64,000 nt of DNA from the NCBI RefSeq assembly GCF_027594865.1, contig NZ_CP089391.1, forward strand, positions 7,098,501-7,162,500. Direction: 5' to 3'. The position numbers were made by a program, and so were the translations under genes. How positions within the stretch are numbered: position 1 is the stretch's first letter; each line of letters starts with the position of its first letter. This document shows positions 55,220-64,000 of this stretch, one piece after another. Below the pieces are notes generated by a model that saw nothing but the letters and a program-made list of their open reading frames with translations, did not search any database and was not told where the DNA came from. This stretch comes from Bradyrhizobium xenonodulans. GTDB taxonomy: Bacteria > Pseudomonadota > Alphaproteobacteria > Rhizobiales > Xanthobacteraceae.

Positions 55220-55964
55220 CTCCCGTCGGACAACCGATATTGTGCGCCGAATCGAAGGAATCTGACTCTTTAGAGCGCGACTCTTGAAGGGCAAGTTTTG
55301 AACCGCCGGAATCGCCGTGATACCAAGCGCGAACGCTCATCATCGCAGGCCGTCCAACTCATAAGCGACGTCTTGCGCCGAAAAGGTAATCTTAGCTCGC
55401 ATAGAGTTTCTTCGTCCGATCTACCGAGCGCTTTCATGTCAGTCTGCGCGTGAGGAGCGCTCCGCTTCGGATTTCGCTCTAAAGCAATCACCCGCTGGCC
55501 CAAGTTGAGCGGCCAAAACCCTGGTCGCCTAAGTCGAGACCAGGCGCTAGCATTCGTTCGCCAAACAACGTGCTGCCATAGCGGGCGATCATACCCTTCG
55601 ACGACCAATCGAAAGACGGGTTATTGACAAAAGTTTCTCTAGAGGTGCTATCGCGCACCGTCCATAGGGACCTGTCGGACACCTCAAGCCCCCGATCTCT
55701 TGCAAGTGACCGCGATTTTGCGCGCACTCGGATGGGTGTTTAATCGTGCAGCACCCGCTGGCACCGTAGTTAATTGGGCCGCGATCCAGATGCTAACCTT
55801 CAGCCGCAACTTCTTTTCGCGCAAATTTTAGCCTCGTTGGCGCGATGCAGTGGTGCAGCTGATCACAGACTGAATCAGACATTCGAAGTTGCTGCATCAT
55901 TCCGATGTAGTTGGGCGTTGCACGACTAAAGCGCGCTCCGATCAAAGCTAGCTTTGTTCGTCCG
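55220..55964. other. Spacer between the two complete PotABCD-like operons
   Basis: About 745 bases. A minus-strand frame at 55727-55488 (RETFVNNPSFDWSSKGMIAR) has some coding character but no family that I recognise. Otherwise nothing. It should contain the promoter of operon 1. Confidence 0.35.
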
Positions 55965-56738
55965 TCATTTGCGCTTACGCATAAGGTGGGCTGTGGCGAG
56001 CAGCAACGTTGTCAGAATTATCATGAGCGTCGATACGGCCGCGATCGTGGGATTGAGCTGGAAACGCAAATCATCCCACATGCGTCGCGGCAGCGTGACG
56101 GCACCAGATCCAGACAGGAAAAGTGCTACGATTACCTCGTCGAATGAGGTGATGAACGCGAACAGAGCGCCGACCAGGACGCCCGGCCGGATCAGCGGTA
56201 ACGTTACTTGCCATAGGGTGGCCCCAGGTGTCGCGCCTAAGCTCAAGGCCGCATGCTCAAGCCTGGGATCAATTCCAGCGAGGCTGGCGCTGACGCTAGT
56301 AACGACGAACGGCACGGCCAAACAGGTATGCGCAAGCACGATTCCGACGGGCGCGCCGACCAGCCCGTAGCGTGAGAAGGCGTAGTATACGCCGATCGCC
56401 ACGACTATTCCCGGCACGACCAGCGGCGAAAGAACGAGCGCGGTCGTGACAATGCGTATAGCTCGAGGAAGGCGAACAATGCCGATCGCTGCAAGCGTTC
56501 CGAGCGCGGTCGAAAGCGCCACGACAGCTGCCGCCACCCATAGACTAAGCCAGGTTGCGTCCAGCCAATTAGAATCGCCAAAATAGGCCTTATACCATCT
56601 GAAGCCAAAGGCCGGTGGTGGGAACGTAAGATACGCCGCCGAAGAGAAGGAGAGCACGAACACCACAACAATCGGAAGAGCAAGGAATAGCAGGATGAGC
56701 CCAACGATCAACGACGGCACGAGGCGAACAACACTCAT
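55965..56738 (-). CDS. PotC-like ABC permease (operon 2)
   Basis: A 257-residue permease. Helices include LIVGLILLFLALPIVVVFVL and ALVLSPLVVPGIVVAIGVYY. The docking loop is HAALSLGATPGATLWQVTLP and the PotC landmark is FITSFDEVIVALFLSGSGAV. ATG 56738 overlaps the stop codon of the upstream permease by one base (TGATG). It is the last gene of a second PotABCD-like operon that is clearly older in divergence from operon 1 than the blocks A and B copies are. Confidence 0.94.
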   Translation of the reverse strand: MSVVRLVPSLIVGLILLFLALPIVVVFVLSFSSAAYLTFPPPAFGFRWYKAYFGDSNWLDATWLSLWVAAAVVALSTALGTLAAIGIVRLPRAIRIVTTALVLSPLVVPGIVVAIGVYYAFSRYGLVGAPVGIVLAHTCLAVPFVVTSVSASLAGIDPRLEHAALSLGATPGATLWQVTLPLIRPGVLVGALFAFITSFDEVIVALFLSGSGAVTLPRRMWDDLRFQLNPTIAAVSTLMIILTTLLLATAHLMRKRK

Positions 56739-57637
56739 CACTTGCTTGTCCTAAAGGCGTTGCCCACGCCAGGCAGGATCTGCGCAATGGCCACCAGGCC
56801 CAACGCGATCGCCAGCAACAATGTGGAAAGAGTGGCGGCATAACCCCAGTGGAGTTGATCGACTTCCTGAGCAATTAACATCGAGAGCGTAATATCGCGC
56901 GAGCCGCCCACCATGGCTGGTGTAATGTAGAACCCAAGCGCCAACACGAAAACCAGCAGCATGCCGGCCGTCACACTTGGCATCGACAAGGGAAACGTCA
57001 CTTGCCGGAAGGTGCCCCAGGGCGTGGCGCCTAGACCGGAGGAAGCCAGCGCCAGGGAGGGATCAATCTGCCGCAGCGCATTGGCGATCGGCAGGATCAT
57101 ATAGGGTAACAGGATGTGGATCATTGCGATCTCCGTCGCAAGCGTCGTGTTGAGCAGCTGGAGCGGCTGTTCAATCACACCGAGCGCCATCAGTCCCTCG
57201 TTGATCATGCCGTGACGACCGAGCAACACCATCCAGGCGTAGGTGCGCACCAGCACCGACGTCCAAAAGGGCAGCAGGACCACAATCAGGATAAAGGGCG
57301 CGGTTGATCGGGCGCGAGAGAGAGCTAGCGCCACCGGATACCCCAGTATCAGGGTGCTGAGCGTCACTACGAATGACGTGCTGAGCGTGATCCAGAGAAC
57401 CTTGAGAAAAACGACGTCGCCTGGCAAAGCAGCGTAGTGGTCCAGTGACCAACTCGGATCGTTGAGGCTGCGCAGCAGCATCGACCCGACCGGAATGGCG
57501 TAGAACACGACCATGTAGAGAATTAGTGGCGCAGCGAGCAGCAGCGGAGTGAACGATGGCATCTCGTGCTTCCATCGGCACCACTCCGATCGACCCCGGA
57601 GGAAGCGCAGGTATGAGGTCATGGTCGTCTCAGACAT
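56738..57637 (-). CDS. PotB-like ABC permease (operon 2)
   Basis: A 299-residue permease of normal PotB length, without the periplasmic insert of its operon 1 counterpart. LLLAAPLILYMVVFYAIPVG is helix one, VLLPFWTSVLVRTYAWMVLL is the PotB landmark, and LASSGLGATPWGTFRQVTFP is the docking loop. The ATG lies 8 bases after the ATPase stop codon, and the end overlaps the next permease gene. Confidence 0.95.
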   Translation of the reverse strand: MSETTMTSYLRFLRGRSEWCRWKHEMPSFTPLLLAAPLILYMVVFYAIPVGSMLLRSLNDPSWSLDHYAALPGDVVFLKVLWITLSTSFVVTLSTLILGYPVALALSRARSTAPFILIVVLLPFWTSVLVRTYAWMVLLGRHGMINEGLMALGVIEQPLQLLNTTLATEIAMIHILLPYMILPIANALRQIDPSLALASSGLGATPWGTFRQVTFPLSMPSVTAGMLLVFVLALGFYITPAMVGGSRDITLSMLIAQEVDQLHWGYAATLSTLLLAIALGLVAIAQILPGVGNAFRTSK

Positions 57638-57645
57638 TGCGCTCC

Positions 57646-58773
57646 CTACACGATAATCGTGTCCGCGACCGACCAGGCGATCTCCGTGCGATCACCAACG
57701 TCGCGGCGGCGGACAGTGGCACTCGAAGGTTCCTTGAGCACCATAGGGGTTCCGTTATCGGCCTTCAGCAGATAGCGGCAACGCTCACCGGCAAAGACCG
57801 TCTCAGTCACCGTAACGGCGATGCGGTTGACCGCAAGTTCGGACTCGGCAAGCCCTTCGGCGAAGCGCAACCGTTCCGGGCGAATTGCCAACGTGACCTC
57901 CGCGCCGATTGCGGGACGTAGTGAGGTCGCGGCTCGCAGCAGCACGCCCCCGCAGTCTGCAACGACCATTTCATTTTCCAGGCCCCGCACGACCGAAGGC
58001 AAAAAATTGGACTCACCGATGAAGCTAGCCACGAAACGATTGCAGGGCCGGTCGTAGAGGTCCACCGGCCGGCCGACCTGCGCGACCTTTCCGTCGTTCA
58101 TGACGACGATGCGGTCTGACATGGTGAGCGCCTCTTCCTGATCGTGAGTCACATAGATGAAAGTGATGCCGAGTTCTGCGTGCAGCCGACGCATCTCAAG
58201 CTGAAGATTTTCCCGCAACTGCTTGTCGAGCGCGCCCAGTGGCTCGTCCATCAACAGTAGACGCGGCTTGAAGACCAGCGCACGCGCCACTGCCACGCGT
58301 TGCTGCTGTCCGCCGGAAAGCTGGCGCGGGTAGCGCCAGCCGTATCCCGGAAGATGCATCAGTTCGAGCGCCTCGCCCACCAGCCTCGCCCGCTCGACCT
58401 TCGGGACGCGACGCTGTCTCAGCGGGAAGGCGATGTTTTCGGCCACCGTCAGGTGTGGAAAGAGGGCGTAGCTCTGGAACACCATGCCGATATTGCGTCG
58501 ATAAGGCGGGGTGGCAACCACCGACACACCATCAATGGCAATGTCGCCCTTGCTGGGAGCCTGGAAACCCGCGATCATCATCAGCGTCGTCGTCTTGCCT
58601 GAGCCGCTCGGCCCCAACAAGGTGAGGAATTCACCCGATTGAATATCAAGCGATACTCCGGCCACAGCCGCGAAGCCGCCGTAACTCCTCTCCAAATTGC
58701 TGAGCGACACCGACGCCCCGCGAATGCAACCATTGCCCTCAGGCAGGGCCGAGTGGCCCGACGCTTGGTCCAT
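57646..58773 (-). CDS. ABC transporter ATP-binding protein, PotA-like (operon 2)
   Basis: A 375-residue nucleotide-binding subunit. Walker A is [17 protein letters not shown], the Q-loop is in [20 protein letters not shown], the signature is [15 protein letters not shown], Walker B is [12 protein letters not shown] and the H-loop is in [18 protein letters not shown] domain follows ([18 protein letters not shown]). ATG 58773 ([13 protein letters not shown]) with AGAGAGAG upstream is preferred; a longer frame runs into a decayed binding-protein fragment (58822-59040) and would not be genuine. It belongs to operon 2 with the binding protein upstream and two permeases downstream. Confidence 0.94.
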   Translation of the reverse strand: MDQASGHSALPEGNGCIRGASVSLSNLERSYGGFAAVAGVSLDIQSGEFLTLLGPSGSGKTTTLMMIAGFQAPSKGDIAIDGVSVVATPPYRRNIGMVFQSYALFPHLTVAENIAFPLRQRRVPKVERARLVGEALELMHLPGYGWRYPRQLSGGQQQRVAVARALVFKPRLLLMDEPLGALDKQLRENLQLEMRRLHAELGITFIYVTHDQEEALTMSDRIVVMNDGKVAQVGRPVDLYDRPCNRFVASFIGESNFLPSVVRGLENEMVVADCGGVLLRAATSLRPAIGAEVTLAIRPERLRFAEGLAESELAVNRIAVTVTETVFAGERCRYLLKADNGTPMVLKEPSSATVRRRDVGDRTEIAWSVADTIIV

Positions 58774-58821
58774 AAGCTCTCTCTGCGGTGGCCCTAGAGC
58801 ACTGGTTGACGAGGACAACGA

Positions 58822-59040
58822 CCTTGCCCAAGAGCTACTCATTGAACGTCACGGGCGGCTGCCTTACGATTGTCCCGGCACTATTCATAATCATTGGGCA
58901 CCATCTGCTTTTCGATCTCAGGCGCGGTCGGCAATATCGCTACGCGTTCCGGCGGGAGGTCACTCGCAGGGCCTTAGCGGCAAATGCTGCGGTATGGCTG
59001 TCGGCATTGCAGCGTTTATGATAGCAATGGGTCGTGTGGG
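58822..59040 (-). pseudogene. Tandem decayed copy of the 3' end of the operon 2 binding protein
   Basis: The minus strand reads SDLPPERVAILPTAPEIEKQ, MVPNDYE, a stop, then CRDNRKAAARDVQ. This aligns with YIPPERTAMLPSAPEIKKKL, VPYDYDWWIANQDMAVAKF at the C-terminus of the intact protein encoded just upstream (59115-60224). About 220 bases between the binding-protein gene and its ATPase gene are therefore the remains of a second, tandem binding protein. Confidence 0.85.
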
Positions 59041-59114
59041 CTACTGACCTGGTCAGTCCAACAACTCGCGTTGAAGGTCGATGCGGCGCATGCATCGCAA
59101 GGACAATAGACGGA

Positions 59115-60224
59115 TTAGCCCAATAGCCATTTGTTGAACTTGGCGACAGCCATATCTTGATTGGCAATCCACCAGTCGTAATCGTAGGGCACGAGTTTTT
59201 TCTTGATCTCGGGCGCGCTTGGCAGCATCGCCGTTCGCTCTGGCGGGATATACTTGAAGGCGCCTTCATTAACCGGGCCATATGGTATAGAGAGCGCGAA
59301 ACGCGCTTGCGGAATTGCCATAGTCGAATAGGCGATGAACTTCATGGCATTGACCTTGTTCTTGGCTCCCTTAGGGACGCCCCAGCCGTCGCGCCTAGCC
59401 ACCCCCTGATTCCAGCAAATCGCCGCCGGCACACCTTGCTCCTGCAATGCCGCCATCCGGCCGTTCCAGACCGTGGTCATGACGACCTCGCGATCGGTCA
59501 ACATCTGTGGCGGCTGAGCACCGGTGGTCCACCACTTCGTCACGCTCTTCCTGATCTTTTCGTAGCTCGCCAGTGCCTTGTCGACGTCGAGCGGATATAG
59601 CTTGTCGGCGGGTACGCCGGCCGCCATTAGGGCGAACTCCAATTCCGGATGCTCAGAGCCGATGCCATACAAGGCGCGGCCACCGGGAAACTTGCTGATG
59701 TCCCAGAAATCGGCCCAGCTTGCAGGCGCGGCGCCGTTGAATGCATCGGTGCGGTAGGCCATCACGCTGGCCCAAACCAACATTTCCAGCCCATACTCGG
59801 ACCGGTATTCCTTGCCGACCCCATCGTCGACGAGTGAGTAGTCGATCCTCTCAAAATAATCACCGGACTTCATCAGGTTCATGATGGAGCCGTTGCTGAG
59901 TTGTACGATGTCCCACTCGACGTTACCGGTTTCGACCATAGCCTTGACCTTCGCCTGGTCGGCGCCCGGGAGGGCGCGCACCTTTATGCCGGTCAGCTTC
60001 TCGAACGGCTCGAAATATGCCTTCTGCTCGGCGTCCTGCAATGCACCACCCCAAGTGGCGATGCGGACCTCGCCCGAACCTTTCAGGAGGTCGGGGACGG
60101 CGGTCTGCTCTGGCCAAGCCGATTGTGCGCTTGCCCAACGGCTGACGAAAGGGGCAGCGAGCCCGACCGTGATTAGACCGACAGCACGGCGGCGACTAAT
60201 AATCCGCGTCGGACATTGACCCAT
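59115..60224 (-). CDS. PotD-like ABC solute-binding protein with Tat-type signal (operon 2)
   Basis: A 369-residue periplasmic binding protein and first gene of operon 2. ATG 60224 follows AGGAGG at six bases. The N-terminus has IISRRRAVGLITVGLAAPFV, a twin-arginine-like motif with a moderately hydrophobic core, so Tat export is likely. The mature part reads EVRIATWGGALQDAEQKAYF, FEKLTGIKVRALPGADQAK and YFERIDYSLVDDG, followed by KWWTTGAQPPQMLTDREVVM, which is equivalent to the VWWTAGAQP segment of the other PotD-like proteins here. Ligand unknown. A decayed tandem copy of its 3' end lies immediately downstream. Confidence 0.94.
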   Translation of the reverse strand: MGQCPTRIISRRRAVGLITVGLAAPFVSRWASAQSAWPEQTAVPDLLKGSGEVRIATWGGALQDAEQKAYFEPFEKLTGIKVRALPGADQAKVKAMVETGNVEWDIVQLSNGSIMNLMKSGDYFERIDYSLVDDGVGKEYRSEYGLEMLVWASVMAYRTDAFNGAAPASWADFWDISKFPGGRALYGIGSEHPELEFALMAAGVPADKLYPLDVDKALASYEKIRKSVTKWWTTGAQPPQMLTDREVVMTTVWNGRMAALQEQGVPAAICWNQGVARRDGWGVPKGAKNKVNAMKFIAYSTMAIPQARFALSIPYGPVNEGAFKYIPPERTAMLPSAPEIKKKLVPYDYDWWIANQDMAVAKFNKWLLG

Positions 60225-61174
60225 ATCGGGCCTCCTTCTCTTACAGCGCACCTTCCGTAGAAACGCCTAGAGAGCCATTGGCACAGATCTCCCTCCGCAG
60301 GGAGTGGGCTCAAGCACTGTGATCAGTGCGGTCGCGGAGGACGCTTCTTCACGTTAGGCAGAACCAGATAATTCCGGATCGTAGAGGCGCCCGATGCATA
60401 AATGCTGTAAAAATCGGCCACGAAAGCGGAAAATCCTGCGAATGAGACGCCTTCCTGCGTTTTCGACGCCGAGAGGCCCATCGTTCTCTTCGATTATCGG
60501 AGAACGACGCATCGCCACTCGGGCACGTCGTCGCTCTCCCGCGGAAGTCAGGATTTTCGATCGACGGACGTCCCGGCGAACAGAACGAATAATTGGCTGC
60601 ATTGGTTTGGGAATCAGTCTGGCGGCGGATCGGCTTCAACTCCCAGCGCCTCTCGGGGTCTAAGCCACTCTTCGTGGTCGGAGTTCGCCGCCATCTCCGT
60701 CGGGAGCAAGGGGTGGGATGACCAGGACCGTCACCCTTGGCCACTCTTGAGGCAATCACTAGGGCAGAATCCAGCCATAGGCGGATGGCCTGACTGACCC
60801 GGTCGAAGAGATCCGGTCTGCCGCCCATCCTTCTCGAAATCAAATTGATAAGCCACGCCTGTCAGTCATTGGTGTGTGCTGCCGGTCTCAGGACGTGGGT
60901 CGAAAATGTGAGGAGCCTCGCGTCGAGAGTGCGGCACCAAACATCAAGCTGCAGCGGCACGCGAAAGCGATCGCTCCAGGAACTGCAATATCGGCAACTC
61001 AGCCGATGACTGACGGCTGGGCCTGCCGCGTGCAACAATCCATCCTTAATGCTGGACCTTGCTGGATGGATGTGTTCGCCACGGTAGTCCAGCGTGATCG
61101 GCCGCGACGAGAACGCGCGGCCGATCCGTCCAGCTATCCCACCCCGATAACTCCAATCGAAGCGGGAGTTCTCA
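60225..61174. other. Gene-poor stretch between operon 2 and a RidA-family gene
   Basis: About 950 bases with only short unsupported frames. No relic or regulatory element was recognised, apart from the expected promoter region of operon 2 near 60250-60350, where I see no clear boxes. Confidence 0.35.
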
Positions 61175-61555
61175 TCACGCCTTCTTCCGGTAAGCCCAGC
61201 AATCGATCTCGACGAGAGCACCATTCCACAACTCATGCACGGCCATTGTCATCCGAGCCGGCGGATTATCGTCGGATGAGGAGGGGAACACTCTTGTGTA
61301 TTCCGCGTGCATTGCCTCGTAGTCGCTCCACTTCACCAGATAGACGGTCGCCTTGACAATGTCTGCGGCGGTGAGCCCGTTGGCCTCAACGATTTCCAGG
61401 AGATTCTTGAGCACCTGCCGGGTCTGTGCGGCAACTTGCGCCGCCCGGTCACCGTCGACTTTGACGAGCCCTCCCGGTGCGGTACCTAATTGGCCCGCCA
61501 CATTCAACAAATCGCCAGCCCAACGGGCTGGGCTGCAAGGAATCTGCTTACTCAT
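61175..61555 (-). CDS. RidA (YjgF/YER057c/UK114) family protein
   Basis: A 126-residue Rid-family protein. It contains DLLNVAGQLGTAPGGLVKVD, QTRQVLKNLLEIVEANGL, DIVKATVYLVKWSDYEAM and the active-site arginine in NPPARMTMAVHELWNGALVE. RidA proteins form trimers that hydrolyse reactive enamine or imine intermediates made by PLP enzymes; several relatives act in catabolic pathways on related imines. ATG 61555 (MSKQIPCSPARWAG) is preceded by AGGAAAGG; a longer open frame upstream is not supported. It is a single minus-strand gene. The presence of a PLP aminotransferase and amino-compound importers in the window fits its role but does not prove a link. Confidence 0.92.
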   Translation of the reverse strand: MSKQIPCSPARWAGDLLNVAGQLGTAPGGLVKVDGDRAAQVAAQTRQVLKNLLEIVEANGLTAADIVKATVYLVKWSDYEAMHAEYTRVFPSSSDDNPPARMTMAVHELWNGALVEIDCWAYRKKA

Positions 61556-62320
61556 TTTGTGTTCGTACCTTTCCTGAGTGGTCAACATTGCGAAAAACTG
61601 TGAGAGCTGATCAACTTCCAGGAATGCTATTCTGAACATCGCGCAGATTTTCACCGAGGTTTAATCGCTATCGTGTCATTTCGAACTCACATACGTTTTC
61701 TGAGCAGCTTTACGACGCAGTGTTGCGGAAAATCGCTCTGACACGACGTCACCCTGCTTCGCGGCGGCAACGGTCAGCGGTGCGGCCCCAACTCTACAGA
61801 TGCACTGTTTTCTTGGCCGAATTGCTCGTCAACCGCGACGCGCAACGAAGGGCAGAACTCGCGATCATGCAGGAGGCAGGAGATTTCAAACGCAATGACT
61901 ACTGAGACGATCGAGGCGGCCGCGCCCGGCTTGGGCCGATTGCGCTTGTCGGCAGTGATTTACCATCGGAGAAAAGCAGGACCGCCGGAATGCGCGGCGT
62001 GTACGCATGGATTCCGCTTCATCTGCTCACAGGTCCAAACAAGCGAACCGCATGGGCCGAGGTCGGATCGTCTAACTATCAGGACATCTGCCAAATTTTC
62101 GAAAAGTCCCGCTGGCACCGCTACCATGCCTCCATAAGGCGCACGATAGTTTTTAAGTTCGCCCCAGGAATGATGTCCGGCTGCCTAAGCCGGTCATCGA
62201 GGGCATCAAGGCAGCGCGGCGTTGAGTTCGAGCGTGCCGTATCACGCGCAATAAAGATAGCGCCTGTCATGCACCGCGGCCCGAGTCTGGCCGCGGCCCG
62301 AACTATAGGAGATTGCCAGG
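61556..62320. other. Gap with possible coding remnants
   Basis: About 765 bases. On the plus strand 61700-61905 (QLYDAVLRKIALTRRHPASR) and 61985-62160 (GVYAWIPLHLLTGPNKRTAW) have coding character, but neither has a clear start or a family I can name. Probably debris. Confidence 0.35.
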
Positions 62321-63391
62321 TTAGTGTGCCCCCGCCACCTGCTCCCAGACGCGGAAGAAGTTGCCGCCCATCACCTTTCCGACTTCCTCAACCGAGTAGC
62401 CCTCAGCCAACAAACCATCAGCGATGGCGCGGAAGTTCGCGTCTACACCGAATTCGGCCATGTATTCGTAATATGACGCACTCCCCACGCCGCGGACAAG
62501 GTCGCTGCCGATGCCGAGGTGATCGATGCCGACGAGGCGCCTGATGTGGTTGCAGTGGCGCATGAGGTCGCTCAAGTGAGGCATCCATTCGCGGACGAGG
62601 ATCATGCCGATGACGCCGCCCTTCGCCGCGATGGCCCGGATCTCTTCGTCCGTGAGGAAGCGATCGAAGCCAGTCTGTTCTTGCCCATTGTAGAGGCTTT
62701 GAACGCCAGTGTGGCTGCAGATCACGGGGTGCGAAGAGAGCGCGAGGGTGTCCATGATGGTCTCGGTGTTGGCATGCGCCAGGTCGATGACGATCCCAAG
62801 CTCATTGCACTCGCGCACGACCTCACGCCCAAAAGGAGTCAGGCCCCCAGGGGAGTAAGGAAATGTCTGGACGTGCCCAACTTCGTTCGCACGCATGTGG
62901 ACCAACTGGAGGAGCCGCAAGCCGCGCCGGTGGAGTTCGTGAAGGTTGTCGATGAGCCCTTCCAGACTGTCCGCCCCCTCGAGAGCCGGCATCAGCGCGA
63001 GCTTTCCTTCGCGCTTGGCCGCTCGCACAGCCGCCGGGCTGTCCGCCAGCGCAGCGTCGCCGTCCTCGATGGTCTTCAGGATCGCCGACAAGCGATCGAG
63101 GTCGAACGCGAAAGCCTCCCCCGGCTTGGGGCGGTACCGGCCGCGAAAGTTCGCCCCGGATCCTGGGGTATATCGGCCGGATTCGTCGCGCTTGACGCAG
63201 CTATACGTCGCGTCGCCGATGAGGCTACAGACGACAAGGTCCATGAGGCTGCGGCGATATCGATCGAGCTCGTCAGACCCGATGCGCGGCACGCCGGGCC
63301 AGCAAAAGCCGCTCGGGTGGGCGTGCACGTCGACGAATACTGTCTGCTGATGGATCTGCTCGAGTCGATCCGGGCGACTTGCGTCATCCAT
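62321..63391 (-). CDS. Membrane dipeptidase, peptidase family M19 (renal dipeptidase-like)
   Basis: A 356-residue amidohydrolase-superfamily dipeptidase. The metal-binding residues are visible: VFVDVHAHPSGF near residue 20 (a variant of the usual DGHND), the bridging glutamate in ALMPALEGADSLEG, two later histidines in DLAHANTETIMDTL and VICSHTGVQSLYN, and the aspartate in LGIGSDLVRG. Family enzymes cut dipeptides, including those with D-residues, or related amides. ATG 63391 (MDDASRPDRLEQ) is preferred because GGAG lies seven bases upstream; ATG 63406 is five codons earlier. No signal peptide is seen, so it is cytoplasmic despite the family name. The gene for another binding protein lies 220 bases upstream in the same direction, so it may belong to an uptake operon continuing outside the window. 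Confidence 0.93.
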   Translation of the reverse strand: MDDASRPDRLEQIHQQTVFVDVHAHPSGFCWPGVPRIGSDELDRYRRSLMDLVVCSLIGDATYSCVKRDESGRYTPGSGANFRGRYRPKPGEAFAFDLDRLSAILKTIEDGDAALADSPAAVRAAKREGKLALMPALEGADSLEGLIDNLHELHRRGLRLLQLVHMRANEVGHVQTFPYSPGGLTPFGREVVRECNELGIVIDLAHANTETIMDTLALSSHPVICSHTGVQSLYNGQEQTGFDRFLTDEEIRAIAAKGGVIGMILVREWMPHLSDLMRHCNHIRRLVGIDHLGIGSDLVRGVGSASYYEYMAEFGVDANFRAIADGLLAEGYSVEEVGKVMGGNFFRVWEQVAGAH

Positions 63392-63611
63392 GTTTGTCTC
63401 CGTCATGCGCGCCAGCGCGCTGTTGTAGAATTGTATCGAAGCTCGCGCACGCCCACTTTGTCATCCCAGGCGGAAACACCAGGAGGCATGCGAACGAAAA
63501 GAGAAAGTGTACCGCTAGGAAGATGCTGCCCGGCAGCAGAGCCTAAGCCGAGGGCCCCGCCGAGCGCCAGGCGGCCGAGACTCCCGTCGTCAGCTTTGCC
63601 TTTCGGCGACA

Positions 63612-64000
63612 TCACTGTACCCGCCATGCGAGCCAGCGATCTCCGATGTGCTCGAGATTCGACTTGCCATCAGGGCGCTTGGCGGCAAGCCACGCCGAAT
63701 CTTCGTGCACCACCTTCGAGGCATTCTCCGGATTGATGCTGAGCAGCGGAACGAGATCAGAAGGCAAATGCTTTAGCTGATTTGTGTTTGGTCCAGGGTA
63801 CCCGGTTCCCTGCGTAAAACCCGCCGCAATCGCCGCTCTGTTCAGGAAAGCAATCAGCTTCTGCGCGTTTTCTGTGTTCGGGCCACCCTTCAACACAACC
63901 CCGTACGTGTAACTCACGTATGCGCCATCCCAAGCCATCTGAACGGGCGCCCCTTGACGAATTGAGCTGATCGTTCGACCGTCGAAGCAACTTGTCATCA
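63612..64000 (-). CDS. ABC solute-binding protein, C-terminal part (runs off window)
   Basis: The last 129 codons of a minus-strand gene cut by the right edge. QGAPVQMAWDGAYVSYTYGV, GGPNTENAQKLIAFLNRAA and the end NLEHIGDRWLAWRVQ resemble the C-terminal lobe of PotD-like solute-binding proteins in this window (compare KGTPRLDNAYKFVALAGSS). It is a separate and more divergent member of that group. Upstream parts are not available, so signal peptide and ligand cannot be judged. Confidence 0.85.
   Translation of the reverse strand, partial: MTSCFDGRTISSIRQGAPVQMAWDGAYVSYTYGVVLKGGPNTENAQKLIAFLNRAAIAAGFTQGTGYPGPNTNQLKHLPSDLVPLLSINPENASKVVHEDSAWLAAKRPDGKSNLEHIGDRWLAWRVQ

Noticed and set aside
62519..63736. 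405-codon plus-strand frame
   Set aside because: Antisense to the M19 dipeptidase, whose metal motifs are clear; low-complexity composition typical of a shadow frame.
1..64000. CRISPR arrays, tRNA or rRNA genes, integrase or attachment sites
   Set aside because: None was seen on reading both strands; no regularly spaced repeats and no recognisable integrase. A tRNA scan and covariance-model search would be needed to be certain.

Overview
The window looks like an accessory, island-type region of an alphaproteobacterium, most likely Bradyrhizobium or a close relative. The reasons are a Bradyrhizobium-type Porin_2 outer-membrane porin, high GC content, many ABC importers and acyl-CoA catabolic genes, and a large number of decayed gene copies and IS remnants. 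No rRNA, tRNA, CRISPR array, phage or conjugation genes were seen. The genus assignment is inference from protein style.

Layout. 1-9 kb: edge of an amino-acid-type binding protein, a broken MFS exporter, a porin with its terminator, a MarR regulator, an SDR and a MaoC hydratase. 9-23 kb: two sibling blocks on the minus strand. Block A (14.3 down to 8.2 kb) runs ATPase fragment, broken binding protein, decayed acyl-CoA dehydrogenase and SDR fragments, acyl-CoA ligase, MFE-2-type SDR, MaoC. Block B (22.3 down to 15.3 kb) runs intact ATPase, binding protein, SDR, permease and porin debris, acyl-CoA ligase, enoyl-CoA hydratase. 24-32 kb: an amidase and a complete five-gene peptide ABC importer (dppBC, binding protein, dppDF). 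32-34.6 kb: a graveyard holding an inverted, compacted copy of the 41-48 kb cluster and a decayed direct copy of the front of dppB. 35.5-38 kb: a type-2 malate/lactate dehydrogenase and an aminotransferase. 39-43.6 kb: IS66 and IS630 remnants, an atypical D-Ala-D-Ala-ligase-like ATP-grasp gene, and an MBL-fold gene split by an ISAs1-family element with a 10-bp target duplication. 43.8-50 kb: an operon of two acyl-CoA dehydrogenases, a FadB/FadJ-type enzyme, a thiolase-like protein and a DUF35 OB-fold protein. 50.5-60.2 kb: two complete PotABCD-like ABC importers. 61-64 kb: a RidA-family protein, an M19 dipeptidase and the edge of another binding protein.

Together, the intact genes fit uptake of an organic substrate by PotABCD-type importers, CoA activation by two paralogous ligases, and beta-oxidation-like shortening. 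The R-specific steps would use MaoC plus SDR, and the S-specific steps enoyl-CoA hydratase plus FadB. Chain cleavage would fall to a thiolase-like/DUF35 pair that lacks an obvious nucleophilic cysteine. The substrate is unknown. Peptide import, amidase, dipeptidase, RidA and aminotransferase genes suggest parallel use of nitrogenous compounds.

The most striking feature is evolutionary. The same transporter and acyl-CoA modules occur two to four times in every state from intact to barely recognisable. One 1,700-bp tract (20875-22574 and 53520-55219) is about 99% identical without indels, covering an entire ATPase gene and the first quarter of the binding-protein gene, and it stops sharply where the binding domains diverge.
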